Positions 8,019 through 17,550 of a DNA stretch of 64,000 bases are shown one piece after another. A program made the translations under genes and the position numbers. A model generated the notes under the pieces. The model saw nothing but the letters and a program-made list of their open reading frames with translations. It was not told the DNA's origin and searched no databases. The stretch is taken from assembly GCF_001815865.1 (NCBI RefSeq), contig NZ_KV822211.1, forward strand, positions 47,810 to 111,809. Reading direction: 5' to 3'. Source of the stretch: Abiotrophia sp. HMSC24B09. Lineage in GTDB: Bacteria > Bacillota > Bacilli > Lactobacillales > Aerococcaceae. How positions within the stretch are numbered: the first letter of the stretch is position 1; each line of letters begins with the position of its first letter.

Positions 8019-8414
8019 CTATTGTCCTCTCTGATCGATCAGGGCTAGAGACTGGGCAATCAACTCCTCCAAACGCTGACTTTGCCCGGAGAGATGAAGC
8101 CAGCCAAGTAGGGCTTCAAAGCCTGTTGCCTGGCGGTAATCGCCAATGCTAGCATTCTTGGCTTTGGTATTAGCCTTATGATTGCGCCCCCGCTTATAGA
8201 TGGTTAATTCCTCTTCATTTAAGGTCTCTTGGTCCCGCAGACACTGCATGGCATAAGCCTGGCCCTTGGCCTCTACATATCGGGTCGCTGCCCGATGCAG
8301 ACGATTGGGCTGGGTCAAGCCAGAGGCGATGACATGCTGTCTGACATAAACCTCATAGATGGCATCCCCAATATAGGCCAGGGCAGCACCATTTAATTGA
8401 TCTACTTGATTCAT
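8019..8414 (-). CDS. mrnC: Mini-ribonuclease III
   Basis: MrnC matures 23S rRNA ends; it is an RNase III catalytic domain without the dsRNA-binding domain. The 131 residues contain ALAYIGDAIYEVYVRQH (catalytic Asp), RGRNHKANTKAKNASIGDYRQATGFEALLGWLHL and a C-terminal helix. I choose the ATG at 8414, whose ATGA overlaps the cysS stop codon. A TTG six codons earlier is in frame but less likely. Confidence 0.93.
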   Translation of the reverse strand: MNQVDQLNGAALAYIGDAIYEVYVRQHVIASGLTQPNRLHRAATRYVEAKGQAYAMQCLRDQETLNEEELTIYKRGRNHKANTKAKNASIGDYRQATGFEALLGWLHLSGQSQRLEELIAQSLALIDQRGQ

Positions 8415-9835
8415 CGATTCACTCGCTTCCAAACCGTACCTTGAGGCGTATCATCTAAGAGAATGCCTTGCTCCTTGAGTTGATCACGAATCGCATCGCT
8501 ACGGGCGAAATCCTTGTTGGCCCGGGCTTGACGGCGTTCCTCAATCAGCGCCTCAATTTCCTGATCAATACTATTGCTTTTATCTTCTAAATCCAAGCCA
8601 AATACTGCTAATAAATCATGTAGGACTTTGTCATAAAGTGACAGAACAGCTTGGCTCACTAATTCTAGGTCCAGGTAGCGATTCAGGGACTTGACCAAAT
8701 CAAATAGAGCCGTAATCCCATTAGAAGCATTAAAGTCATCATCCATAGCGGTCACAAATTGCTCTTGAATGCCATTAATCTCCGTTAACCAAGTCTCATG
8801 ATCTTCAAGGTCTGCGCTAGCTTGGTCCTGACGGTGCTTAAGTCGACGAATTGCTTCCCGTAATTTGTTGACATTAGCTTGTGCTTCGGTAATCACAGCC
8901 TCATCATAGCGCAAAGGACGACGATAGTGGGTTGTCGCCAACATGTAGCGAATGACCATAGGATTGTAGGCTTCTAACAAGTCGCGCAGGAGGACGAAGT
9001 TCCCCAAGGACTTACTCATTTTCTCATCTTGCTTCCCAATGGTCACAAAACCATTGTGGAGCCAGTAATGGGCAAAAGTATGGCCGGTGCAAGCTTCAGA
9101 CTGGGCAATCTCATTCTCATGGTGAGGGAAGGTGAGGTCTTGCCCGCCCCCGTGAATATCAATGGTATCACCTAGATACTTAGTCGCCATAACTGAACAT
9201 TCAATATGCCAGCCTGGACGGCCCGGTCCCCACGGCGAATCCCAGGCGATTTCCCCAGGCTTGGCAGTCTTCCAAAGGGCGAAGTCCAGAGGATTGGCCT
9301 TGCGTTCTGCAACTACCTGATCCAAACGTTCGCTTGCGCCTACTAGTAGGTCCTCTAGCGATTGGTCAGATAAATGGCCATAGTCCTTGAAGGATTCCGT
9401 CTTGAAGTAAACATCACCTTCTGATTCATAGGCATGGCCCTTTTCAATTAAGGTCTGGACGAAGGCAATAATTTCCTCAATATTTTCCATAACCCGTGGA
9501 TGAACGGTCGCCGGTTGAATATTGAGTTGCCCGGTATCTTCCTTGAAAGCCGCGATATATTTATCAGCAATGGCTTCGGGAGTTGAACCTTCGGCAATCG
9601 CTGCCTTGATAATTTTGTCATCGACGTCAGTAAAGTTGCTGACATAATTGACTTGATAACCTCGATACTGGAAGTAACGGCGGATGGTGTCAAAGGCTAC
9701 CGCGCTACGGGCGTTGCCGATATGGATATAGTTATAGACGGTCGGACCGCAGACATAGAAAGCTACTTGCCCCTCTTTAATAGGACGGAAAACTTCCTTC
9801 TGTCGTGTCAAGGTATTATAGACTTGTATTGCCAT
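8411..9835 (-). CDS. cysS: Cysteinyl-tRNA synthetase
   Basis: A class I synthetase charging tRNA-Cys. The 474 residues contain FYVCGPTVYNYIHIGNARS (zinc Cys and HIGH motif), WHIECSVM and HHENEIAQSEA (further zinc ligands), and the KMSKS loop (DEKMSKSLGNF), followed by a DALR-type helical domain. Length is normal. It heads cysS-mrnC-rlmB-rae1. No T-box leader was seen in the short gap to ung. Confidence 0.97.
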   Translation of the reverse strand: MAIQVYNTLTRQKEVFRPIKEGQVAFYVCGPTVYNYIHIGNARSAVAFDTIRRYFQYRGYQVNYVSNFTDVDDKIIKAAIAEGSTPEAIADKYIAAFKEDTGQLNIQPATVHPRVMENIEEIIAFVQTLIEKGHAYESEGDVYFKTESFKDYGHLSDQSLEDLLVGASERLDQVVAERKANPLDFALWKTAKPGEIAWDSPWGPGRPGWHIECSVMATKYLGDTIDIHGGGQDLTFPHHENEIAQSEACTGHTFAHYWLHNGFVTIGKQDEKMSKSLGNFVLLRDLLEAYNPMVIRYMLATTHYRRPLRYDEAVITEAQANVNKLREAIRRLKHRQDQASADLEDHETWLTEINGIQEQFVTAMDDDFNASNGITALFDLVKSLNRYLDLELVSQAVLSLYDKVLHDLLAVFGLDLEDKSNSIDQEIEALIEERRQARANKDFARSDAIRDQLKEQGILLDDTPQGTVWKRVNR

Positions 9836-9871
9836 AGTATTGCTCCTTTGCGTTAAAATAGTAAAAAGGCC

Positions 9872-10525
9872 CTAGCTAAGCCAATTAATTGGGGTCTGAC
9901 CCTGCGCCTCTAAAAAGGCATTGGCTCGTGAAAAAGGTCGACTGCCAAAGAAACCGCGATAAGCAGATAGGGGACTAGGGTGCGCTGATTCAATCACCAA
10001 GTGCTGGCTAGCGGTAATCAAAGCTTTTTTCTTGCGAGCATAGGCTCCCCACAAAATGAAGACAACCGGCTGCTCCTGTTGATTGACGACCCGAATGATG
10101 GCGTCGGTAAATGGCTCCCAAATCTGACCTGCATGGCCGTTAGCCATACCTGCTGGAACGGTCAAACAGGTATTTAGCAGCAAGACGCCTTGTTGGGCCC
10201 AGGCCGATAAGTCATGATTGGGCTTGACGCCAATGTCATCCGCTAATTCTTTGAGAATATTCTGAAGGGAAGGGGGAGCAGGCAAATCATTAGGTACAGA
10301 AAAGCTTAATCCTTGTGCCTGACCTGGCCCATGGTAGGGATCTTGCCCCAGAATAACCACCTTGACATCCTCTAGGGGAGTCATTTGGATGGCATTAAAG
10401 ACTCGGTCACGCGGCGGATAGATTCTTCCTTGGCTATAAACTTGATCCATAAAACGGTTAATTTGACTGAAATAACCCGTTGGTAGTTCTTCCTTAATGG
10501 CTTGATGCCAAGTAGAATGTTCCAT
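9872..10525 (-). CDS. ung: Uracil-DNA glycosylase
   Basis: Family 1 UDG excises uracil from DNA. The 217-residue form starts at the ATG at 10525, preceded by AAGGAGAG. An upstream in-frame extension runs into the neighbouring gene and is rejected. Active-site motifs are [21 protein letters not shown] (water-activating Asp), LLLNTCLTV and [18 protein letters not shown] (catalytic His loop). It lies between cysS and the DUF4336 gene, where many relatives carry cysE. Confidence 0.96.
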   Translation of the reverse strand: MEHSTWHQAIKEELPTGYFSQINRFMDQVYSQGRIYPPRDRVFNAIQMTPLEDVKVVILGQDPYHGPGQAQGLSFSVPNDLPAPPSLQNILKELADDIGVKPNHDLSAWAQQGVLLLNTCLTVPAGMANGHAGQIWEPFTDAIIRVVNQQEQPVVFILWGAYARKKKALITASQHLVIESAHPSPLSAYRGFFGSRPFSRANAFLEAQGQTPINWLS

Positions 10526-10536
10526 GTCCACTCTCC

Positions 10537-11283
10537 TTACTGTATCCAGCGCCAAGCGCGCTTTAATTCTGCTGTTCCATTTTCTAAATAAGGCCGGCCG
10601 TGGGCCATGATGACTCGCTCCGGCTGCCAGGCGAGGACTTGATCCATGCAAGCCTTAGCTTGAGCACGACGACCAAGAAAGCTCATCCGAAAATCAATTG
10701 GCGTCTGGCCATCAGGATCTGCAATCCTCGCAAATCGATAAAAGCCACGCTGTATGGCATGAGGCATCTGGTTAACTTCAAAATTCTCGATTAAGTCCGT
10801 CACGATCAAGGTCTGACTCGCTCGATGGAAGAAGACCACTTCCTCGACTGCACGACTACCAGAAAAAATTAATTGATCTAGTTGGCCCGCCCAATCTTCC
10901 GGCGCCCGATTCTCCAAAGTCGCATCAAAGTTTAGAGCGATTTTCTGACTTGCAGCCCGCTCTTCAACACCTGGACTACCCCAAGCCTTAGCTTGAGGGT
11001 AACGCCGCTGCCAATCAGGAATGTAGGCATAATGAATTTTGTTAGGAGATACCAAATGAGCCACTGGTCCCAAGGAATCTAAGGCTTGAAACAGGCTCTC
11101 ATTGGGCGCAATGGGTGAGTGACACCACAGGCTACCATCCGCTAATTGGACCACTGTCATACGCGTCGAAAAGGGCAGGCTCCCGCAACCAACTGACATC
11201 TGAATCAGATTACCATCTACCATCCAAATTCCTTGTCCAATTGGATTGAGCGTATTTAAAGGTTCATACAAGGGAATATGCAT
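10537..11283 (-). CDS. DUF4336 domain-containing protein
   Basis: A 248-residue soluble protein. The pattern [52 protein letters not shown] and later [10 protein letters not shown] is that of the DUF4336 family, whose layout suggests a metallo-beta-lactamase-like fold; no biochemical role is established to my knowledge. I place the start at 11283 (MHIPLYEP) after TTGGAGG. It ends 12 bases before ung, so the two are probably cotranscribed. The family assignment is by pattern recall. Confidence 0.7.
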   Translation of the reverse strand: MHIPLYEPLNTLNPIGQGIWMVDGNLIQMSVGCGSLPFSTRMTVVQLADGSLWCHSPIAPNESLFQALDSLGPVAHLVSPNKIHYAYIPDWQRRYPQAKAWGSPGVEERAASQKIALNFDATLENRAPEDWAGQLDQLIFSGSRAVEEVVFFHRASQTLIVTDLIENFEVNQMPHAIQRGFYRFARIADPDGQTPIDFRMSFLGRRAQAKACMDQVLAWQPERVIMAHGRPYLENGTAELKRAWRWIQ

Positions 11284-11328
11284 GTTCACGACCTCCAAAC
11301 TTGAATCATCCATCTGACTTAACTAGAA

Positions 11329-11360
11329 AAAGAGGTTGAGGCAAGTGCCCCAGCCTCTTT
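11329..11360 (-). terminator. Terminator after gltX
   Basis: A 14-pair hairpin (AAAGAGGCTGGGGC with GCCTCAACCTCTTT, two G-U pairs) ends in a T-run on the minus strand. It separates gltX from the DUF4336-ung pair. Confidence 0.85.
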
Positions 11361-11375
11361 TAGTCATCTTGAATT

Positions 11376-12848
11376 TTATGCCAAGAGCGCTGCTACTTGG
11401 TCAATATGGGATAGAACTTTTTCTTTGCCTAAGACCTCGATTAATGCAGGTAATTCTGGCCCATGCATTTGGCCACTCACAGCAATCCGGATTGGCATGA
11501 AGAGGCCACGCCCTTTGGCGCCTGTTTCCTTCTGCACTTCCTTGATGCAAGCTTTAATATTCGCTGCTTCAAAGTCTTCTAAGTTTGCTAACTTCTCGCG
11601 AACCGCCGCCAAGACAGTCGGCACTTGCTCGCCTGCTAAAACCTCACGACTTTCTTCGTCAATCGTCAAACTATCGTTGAAGAAGAGGCTAGACAGAGAT
11701 ACGATTTCTGCCCCGTAAGACATTTGTTCGTGGAAAAGCGAGACGACCTTGGTCACCCAAGCTAACTCTTCTTCTGATGGATTAGCCGATACACGACCTG
11801 CCTCAATCAGATGTGGCAAGGCCAGTGCCGTCACTTCTTCAAGACTTGCTTGCTTCATATAGGTATTGTTAATCCATTCCAATTTCTTGGTGTCGAAGGA
11901 AGCTGGTGAGGTAGATAAACGTTCATAGTCAAAGAGCTCAATTAACTGCTCACGACCAAAAATTTCCTCTTCCCCGACTGGAGACCAGCCCAAGAGGGCG
12001 ATAAAGTTGAAGATGGCTTCTGGTAAATAGCCCAGGTTACGGTATTGTTCGATAAATTGCAAGATAGCACCGTCACGTTTGCTGAGTTTCTTATGAGTCT
12101 CAGCATTAACGATTAAGGTCATGTGACCAAAACGTGGGTAGTCCCAACCGAAAGCATCATAAATCATCATTTGCTTAGGTGTATTAGCGATGTGGTCGTC
12201 CCCCCGCAGTACGTGGGTAATGCCCATAAGGTGGTCGTCGACCGTTACCGCAAAGTTATAAGTTGGCATGCCGTCACGTTTGCGGATAACCCAGTCACCA
12301 GAGACACTGCGTGATTCGAAGGTAATCGGACCCTTAACCAAATCTTCAAATTCATAAGTCACATCTTCTGGTACACGGAAACGAATAACTGGCACACGAC
12401 CTTCTGCTTCAAAGGCGGCTTCTTCTTCAGGAGTTAGGTGAGCGTGTTGACCACCATAGTGTGGCATTTCGCCACGGGCTTGTTGGGCTTCACGTTCTGC
12501 TTCTAATTCTGCTTCCGTCATGTAACACTTGTAGGCCTTGCCTTCTGCCAATAGTTGGTCAATCAGTGGATTGTAAATATGCAGACGCTCTGACTGACGG
12601 TAAGGACCCACTTGGCCTGGCTTATTAGGCGCTTCATCCCAGTCCATTCCCAACCAGGTTAAGTTATCTAGCTGGCTCTTCTCACCATGCTCCAGGTTAC
12701 GTTTTAAGTCGGTATCTTCAATCCGAATGACGAAGTCCCCGCCATAGTGGCGCGCGAAAAGATAGTTGAAGAGCGCAGTCCACGCATTCCCGATATGTAA
12801 TTCTCCTGTTGGGCTTGGTGCATAACGCACACGTACTTTTGAAGTCAT
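11376..12848 (-). CDS. gltX: Glutamyl-tRNA synthetase
   Basis: A class I synthetase of 490 residues charging tRNA-Glu (and, in organisms with GatCAB, tRNA-Gln). It starts [20 protein letters not shown] (HIGH-type motif), has an acidic insertion typical of the family, the KLSKRDGA (KMSKS) loop in mid-protein and the helical anticodon-binding C-terminus. AAGAGGAAA precedes the ATG. A strong terminator follows. Confidence 0.97.
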   Translation of the reverse strand: MTSKVRVRYAPSPTGELHIGNAWTALFNYLFARHYGGDFVIRIEDTDLKRNLEHGEKSQLDNLTWLGMDWDEAPNKPGQVGPYRQSERLHIYNPLIDQLLAEGKAYKCYMTEAELEAEREAQQARGEMPHYGGQHAHLTPEEEAAFEAEGRVPVIRFRVPEDVTYEFEDLVKGPITFESRSVSGDWVIRKRDGMPTYNFAVTVDDHLMGITHVLRGDDHIANTPKQMMIYDAFGWDYPRFGHMTLIVNAETHKKLSKRDGAILQFIEQYRNLGYLPEAIFNFIALLGWSPVGEEEIFGREQLIELFDYERLSTSPASFDTKKLEWINNTYMKQASLEEVTALALPHLIEAGRVSANPSEEELAWVTKVVSLFHEQMSYGAEIVSLSSLFFNDSLTIDEESREVLAGEQVPTVLAAVREKLANLEDFEAANIKACIKEVQKETGAKGRGLFMPIRIAVSGQMHGPELPALIEVLGKEKVLSHIDQVAALLA

Positions 12849-12864
12849 GTAGTTTCCTCTTTCC

Positions 12865-13983
12865 TTAGTAATGTGACTGCTTGGTTTCGATTTTATCTTG
12901 CGAGTGAGCGGGCTTAGCGAAAATCATACGCCCAGCGCTAGTTTGCAGGGCACTGGTGACAATGACTTTCAGTCGCTCATTCATATAATGTTGCCCGTCT
13001 TCGACCACAATCATGGTCCCGTCATCCAAATAGGCAACCCCTTGTTTACGCTCGGTCCCGGACTTAACCACCGTGACTTCCATGATTTCGCCAGGAATCA
13101 CGACGGGTTTGACTGCTAGGGCCAGGGCGTTGATATTAAAGACGGTGACATTCTGAAATTCACAGACCTTATTTAAATTATAATCGTTTGTGACGACGGC
13201 TGCATCAATTAATTTTGCCAAACGGATTAATTTGCTGTCAACCTCTGGCACATCGTCAAAATCCCCATCATAAAATTCGATTGGGATGAGTGATTCTTTT
13301 TGCAAGCTGTTGAGAATATCCAGCCCTCGGCGACCGCGAGCACGCTTGAGCGAATCCGCTGAGTCCGCAATGAACTGCAATTCCTTAAGCACAAAATTAG
13401 GAATCACCAGTACCCCTTCTAAGAAGTGGGTCTTAGCAATGTCGGTAATCCGACCATCAATGATAACGCTAGTATCTAAAAGTTTGTAGCGGTGGAAATT
13501 CTCACCAGCCTTGCGCTCCAAGATACGGCTTTCCTGTTTTTCCCGCTTGCTAGCAGAGCGACTAAAAATCGTCCGCCATTCATCCTGCCGACTGGTTGCA
13601 GTCTGGTAGCCAACAATGGATAGGATGACCGATAAAACCAAAGGCAGGGCGTTAGAGATAAAGGGAATTTGCAAATTAGAGAAGGGGAGTGAAATGAGAT
13701 AGCCGATAATCAGACCGACAACCCCACCAATAGTCCCGAAAAAGATGGTTGAGGTGGTTTGTTTGTTTAAGATTTCTTGTGTCTTGCGAATCCAACGAGC
13801 TAACAAAGGTGAGGCGAGATTTCCCAAGAGGGCGAAAATAATTGCGAATAATAAACCGTTAAAATAGGTGTTCTGCAAGAAAACTTGCGTTAAATGTAAC
13901 CACGGCCAGATAGAAGCCCCAAAGGACACGCCAAAACTCAGTCCGATAATGGCTGAAACCATTAAGACAATACGTTTAAACAT
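12865..13983 (-). CDS. PIN/TRAM domain membrane protein (YacL-like)
   Basis: A 372-residue protein with four N-terminal membrane segments (about 5-135), a cytoplasmic PIN-type nuclease domain beginning [20 protein letters not shown] with further acidic residues ([36 protein letters not shown]), and a C-terminal TRAM RNA-binding domain ([37 protein letters not shown]). Homologues sit between radA and gltX in Bacilli. A membrane-tethered RNase role is inferred. Confidence 0.9.
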   Translation of the reverse strand: MFKRIVLMVSAIIGLSFGVSFGASIWPWLHLTQVFLQNTYFNGLLFAIIFALLGNLASPLLARWIRKTQEILNKQTTSTIFFGTIGGVVGLIIGYLISLPFSNLQIPFISNALPLVLSVILSIVGYQTATSRQDEWRTIFSRSASKREKQESRILERKAGENFHRYKLLDTSVIIDGRITDIAKTHFLEGVLVIPNFVLKELQFIADSADSLKRARGRRGLDILNSLQKESLIPIEFYDGDFDDVPEVDSKLIRLAKLIDAAVVTNDYNLNKVCEFQNVTVFNINALALAVKPVVIPGEIMEVTVVKSGTERKQGVAYLDDGTMIVVEDGQHYMNERLKVIVTSALQTSAGRMIFAKPAHSQDKIETKQSHY

Positions 13984-14025
13984 AAACCTTCCTCCTTTCC
14001 TATTTTTTTTAATGATGGCCTCCCC

Positions 14026-15414
14026 CTATTGGCGGGGGAAGACCTTATGAATGGCTTCCTGGATAGTGGCCACTGGCACAATTTCGATTGCTAGTGTCTG
14101 ATCCAGGCCCGCTAGATTATTTTTGGGAATATAGGCTCGCTTAAAGCCCAGTTTGGCAGCTTCCTTGAGACGCTCTTTGATTTGACTAACCCGTCGGATT
14201 TCTCCCGTCAGACCAATTTCGCCGATAAAGCAATCTTCAATCTTAGTGGCCTGATTCCAATAACTAGACGCGATGCTGACCGCAATGGCCAAATCAATGG
14301 CCGGCTCGTCTAATTTAACACCACCTGTAATCTTGAAGAAGGCATCCTGATTTTGCACCAGCAGACCGCAGTGCTTTTCCATAACTGCCAAGAGCAGTGA
14401 CACGCGTTGATAGTCAATCCCCGACGAGGTTCGTTTGGCTGTACCATAGACAGTTGGAGTCATCAGGGACTGGATTTCCGCCAAAATCGGTCGCGTCCCT
14501 TCAATGGAGGCTACGACAGTCGAGCCCGTCGCGCCAGCCAAACGCTCTTCCAAGAAGAGCTCCGAAGGGTTTGTTACTTCTTCCAAACCTGCTTCCAGCA
14601 TTTCAAAGACCCCTAACTCATGTGTGGAGCCAAACCGGTTTTTTACGGCTCGCAAGACCCGGAAACGATTATGGCGCTCGCCCTCAAAGTAGAGAACGGT
14701 ATCCACCATGTGTTCCAACATCCGAGGCCCTGCAATATTGCCCTCCTTGGTCACGTGCCCAACAATAAAGGTCGCAATATTATTATCCTTGGCAATCCGC
14801 ATTAAGATAGCGGTAGCTTCCCGCAATTGGGAAACACTTCCCGCCACCCCAGTATGATCTGCCAGTTGCATGGTCTGGATAGAGTCAATAATCAAAATAT
14901 CTGGCGCAATACGCTGAACTTCGCCAGCAATAACTGCTAAGTCCGTCTCTGATAAGAGATAGAAATGACTGTCCTTGAGTGATAGGCGTTCCGCCCGCAT
15001 TTTAATCTGGGAGAGACTCTCTTCCCCAGAAACATAGAGGACGGTCTGACCTAGATTAGCCAGTTGAATCGAGACCTGGAGCAAGAGGGTAGACTTACCA
15101 ATCCCAGGATCGCCCCCAATCAGAACCAAACTGCCGGCTACCACCCCGCCCCCCAAGACCCGGTCGAACTCTTGGAAATTGGTATGAGTCCGCGTTTCAG
15201 CCTTGTAGGTGATTTCTTCTAGGCGTTGAGCCCGGTTGGCGCCTTCGCCGCGCTGGGTCAAAACCTTAAACTGACTTTTCTCGGTCTTAATGGTCGATTG
15301 GACAATCTGCTCTTCCATCTGATTCCAAGCGCCACAGTTAGGGCACTTGCCCAGATACTTGGCCGATTCGTAGCCGCAGGCCATACATTCGTAGCTTACT
15401 TTTTTCTTGGCCAT
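14026..15414 (-). CDS. radA: DNA repair protein RadA
   Basis: RadA is a hexameric RecA-like helicase acting in homologous recombination and natural transformation. The 462 residues show a four-Cys zinc finger ([21 protein letters not shown]), a Walker [13 protein letters not shown], the RadA KNRFGS motif and a C-terminal Lon-protease-like domain ([11 protein letters not shown]). It lies about 35 bases after dut, with which it is probably cotranscribed. Confidence 0.97.
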   Translation of the reverse strand: MAKKKVSYECMACGYESAKYLGKCPNCGAWNQMEEQIVQSTIKTEKSQFKVLTQRGEGANRAQRLEEITYKAETRTHTNFQEFDRVLGGGVVAGSLVLIGGDPGIGKSTLLLQVSIQLANLGQTVLYVSGEESLSQIKMRAERLSLKDSHFYLLSETDLAVIAGEVQRIAPDILIIDSIQTMQLADHTGVAGSVSQLREATAILMRIAKDNNIATFIVGHVTKEGNIAGPRMLEHMVDTVLYFEGERHNRFRVLRAVKNRFGSTHELGVFEMLEAGLEEVTNPSELFLEERLAGATGSTVVASIEGTRPILAEIQSLMTPTVYGTAKRTSSGIDYQRVSLLLAVMEKHCGLLVQNQDAFFKITGGVKLDEPAIDLAIAVSIASSYWNQATKIEDCFIGEIGLTGEIRRVSQIKERLKEAAKLGFKRAYIPKNNLAGLDQTLAIEIVPVATIQEAIHKVFPRQ

Positions 15415-15450
15415 AGCTTTCCTTCTTTCTTTGGCTCTAGTCCTTAGAGC

Positions 15451-16017
15451 CTATTGTTGGTGATGACCAGAGGAGCCGAAGCCCCCTTCGCGGGCAGCCT
15501 GCCCACCATGGTCGCCATCTGCCTTCAAGAAAGGTAAGAAGATGGCTTGGGCAATGCGCTCACCTTTTTGGATGGTTTGGTCAAAGAGCCCAAAGTTGCT
15601 AAGTTGAACATAGACATGCCCTTCATTGCTAGGATTATTATAGTAGTCTGCATCAATGACGCCCACTCCGTTAGGAACCTGCAAGAAACGCTTGAGCGGG
15701 TTACTAGAGCGGTTAACAATTTGTAAGTATTCGTCTTCCTGCATATAAACCTTAAGCCCAGTAGGCACAAGGGTTGGTTTCAACAAGCGCTGTGGATCCT
15801 CTGCTGGCTCCTTTTGGGTTGGTTTGGCATGAATCCATTGTTTCATTTCCATGGCTAAATAGCGGAAAACTTGTCGCCAGTAGGACGGAACTACAATGGT
15901 TTCTGCTGCTTCCAAATCATAACCAGCGGCATGATGGGTCGCTCGCTGTGGCAGTTGGATGGCTTTATCTTGGTAGCTAGTGATGACTTCAAAGCCACGT
16001 TTTCTTTCCTGGGTCAT
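15451..16017 (-). CDS. dut: dUTP diphosphatase
   Basis: Hydrolyses dUTP to dUMP, keeping uracil out of DNA. The 188-residue protein is of the trimeric type: motif 1 (AAGYDLEAAE), motif 2 (NRSSNPLKR), motif 3 (NGVGVIDADYYNN), motif 4 (KGERIAQAIFLPF) and a C-terminal glycine-rich motif 5 (REGGFGSSGH). It is longer than the usual 145-150 because of a roughly 40-residue insert after motif 1, a form known in Lactobacillales and phages. Confidence 0.94.
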   Translation of the reverse strand: MTQERKRGFEVITSYQDKAIQLPQRATHHAAGYDLEAAETIVVPSYWRQVFRYLAMEMKQWIHAKPTQKEPAEDPQRLLKPTLVPTGLKVYMQEDEYLQIVNRSSNPLKRFLQVPNGVGVIDADYYNNPSNEGHVYVQLSNFGLFDQTIQKGERIAQAIFLPFLKADGDHGGQAAREGGFGSSGHHQQ

Positions 16018-16186
16018 AAGACACCCCTTTTCTACTGAATCATCTCTATTTTACCAAATTTCCCGGCCAATAGGGTAATAAAAGCAATAAAAGTGCTTGA
16101 AAAATCACACTTTCTTGCTCTTTTTAGAAAACCTTTTACTTTTTGTACAATCTGCCGAAGAAATTTGTGCAGTTTGTCAATGGAAT

Positions 16187-16201
16187 TGTAAACCGTTTTC
16201 A
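16187..16201 (-). promoter_or_regulatory. Catabolite responsive element (cre) upstream of msmK
   Basis: TGAAAACGGTTTACA on the minus strand fits the CcpA consensus TGNNARCGNNWWWCA at every position, flanked by matching A/T. It lies about 50 bases before the MsmK start and overlaps the likely promoter, so glucose repression is expected. Confidence 0.75.
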
Positions 16202-16251
16202 ATTACACTGTAGATGTCAATAAAATCAATCAATAAGGAGCGAATTTTCCT

Positions 16252-17364
16252 ATGGTAGAAATGAAATTAAAAGGCATCCACAAAAAATATGATAATGCCG
16301 ACTTCTATTCCGTTACTGACTTTAACTTAGACATCGCAGACCGCGAATTCATCGTCTTCGTTGGTCCTTCTGGTTGTGGTAAGTCTACTACATTACGTAT
16401 GATTGCCGGTTTGGAAGATATTTCTGAAGGGGAATTATGGATTGGCGACCGCCTCATGAACGACGTAGCGCCTAAAGACCGCGACATCGCCATGGTATTC
16501 CAAAACTACGCCCTCTACCCACACATGACTGTCTTCGACAACATGGCTTTCGGGTTGAAACTCCGTAAATATCCAAAAGAAGAAATCAAACAACGTGTAG
16601 AGAACGCAGCTGAAATCTTAGGCTTGTCTCAATACTTAGACCGCAAACCAGCTGCTTTGTCTGGTGGTCAACGTCAACGTGTTGCCTTGGGTCGTGCCAT
16701 TGTCCGCGACGCTAAAGTCTTCCTCATGGACGAACCGCTCTCTAACTTGGATGCTAAACTCCGTGTACAAATGCGTGCTGAAATTGCTAAATTACACCAA
16801 CGCTTGAACACCACTACTATCTACGTAACCCACGACCAAACCGAAGCTATGACCATGGCTAGCCGGATTGTCATCATGAAAGATGGGATTATCCAACAAA
16901 TCGGTAGCCCACAAGAAGTTTACGATACTCCAAACAACGTCTTCGTTGCTGGCTTTATCGGCTCTCCTGCCATGAACTTCTTCAAAGTTAAATTCGAAAA
17001 CGGCATGATTAGCAATGGCCACGACTTAACCTTAGAAGTAACAGATCCACAACGTCGTTACTTAGTAGAACGTGGTTACGAAGGCAAGGAAGTCATCTTC
17101 GGTATTCGTCCAGAAGACATTCAATCTGAACAAATCTTCTTAGACTCCTATCCAAAATCAGTAGTTCGTTCAGAAGTTGTCGTATCTGAATTATTAGGGG
17201 CAGAAACTATGCTTTACTCTAAAGTTGGGGACACTGAATTCATCGCTCGTGTGGATGCACGTGACTACCACAACCCAGGTGAAACCGTAGAACTCGGTTT
17301 CAACATGAACAAGGCTCACTTCTTCGATCCAGAAACCGAATTAGTAATTCGCGAAGAAGCTTAA
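16252..17364 (+). CDS. msmK: Sugar ABC transporter ATP-binding protein (MsmK/UgpC type)
   Basis: A 370-residue ATPase that energises several carbohydrate ABC importers. Walker A GPSGCGKST, Q-loop VFQNYALYPHM, signature LSGGQRQRVALGRA, Walker B VFLMDEPLSNLDA, H-loop YVTHDQTEAM and a C-terminal TOBE regulatory domain (IFGIRPEDIQ). No permease or binding-protein genes are nearby, which fits a shared ATPase. Codon use is highly optimised, suggesting strong expression. A perfect cre overlaps its promoter. Confidence 0.92.
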   Translation: MVEMKLKGIHKKYDNADFYSVTDFNLDIADREFIVFVGPSGCGKSTTLRMIAGLEDISEGELWIGDRLMNDVAPKDRDIAMVFQNYALYPHMTVFDNMAFGLKLRKYPKEEIKQRVENAAEILGLSQYLDRKPAALSGGQRQRVALGRAIVRDAKVFLMDEPLSNLDAKLRVQMRAEIAKLHQRLNTTTIYVTHDQTEAMTMASRIVIMKDGIIQQIGSPQEVYDTPNNVFVAGFIGSPAMNFFKVKFENGMISNGHDLTLEVTDPQRRYLVERGYEGKEVIFGIRPEDIQSEQIFLDSYPKSVVRSEVVVSELLGAETMLYSKVGDTEFIARVDARDYHNPGETVELGFNMNKAHFFDPETELVIREEA

Positions 17365-17387
17365 GCTTAACTGGTCTACCGCTCCGG

Positions 17388-17410
17388 CCCTCCTCATCTG
17401 AGGAGGGTTT
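17388..17410 (+). terminator. Terminator after msmK
   Basis: CCCTCCTCATCTGAGGAGGG followed by TTTT forms a short, GC-rich hairpin just past the stop codon. Confidence 0.8.
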
Positions 17411-17550
17411 TGGCGTCTAACTGACGACAATTGCACCTCAAATCTGTGACAAGTCCCTAACATCCGTCATTTAGGGACCGGTATCAGTTGCTTTTTGTCT
17501 GCCATCGTCCTAGAATAGAGCCATACAAATTGTAAAAGGAGGCTCGCACC

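Noticed and set aside
8415-8432. TTG start for mrnC six codons upstream
   Set aside because: The ATG overlapping the cysS stop (ATGA) is a more usual coupled start and matches the family length.
10526-10651. Upstream extension of ung
   Set aside because: It overlaps the DUF4336 gene end in another frame, while AAGGAGAG supports the ATG at 10525.
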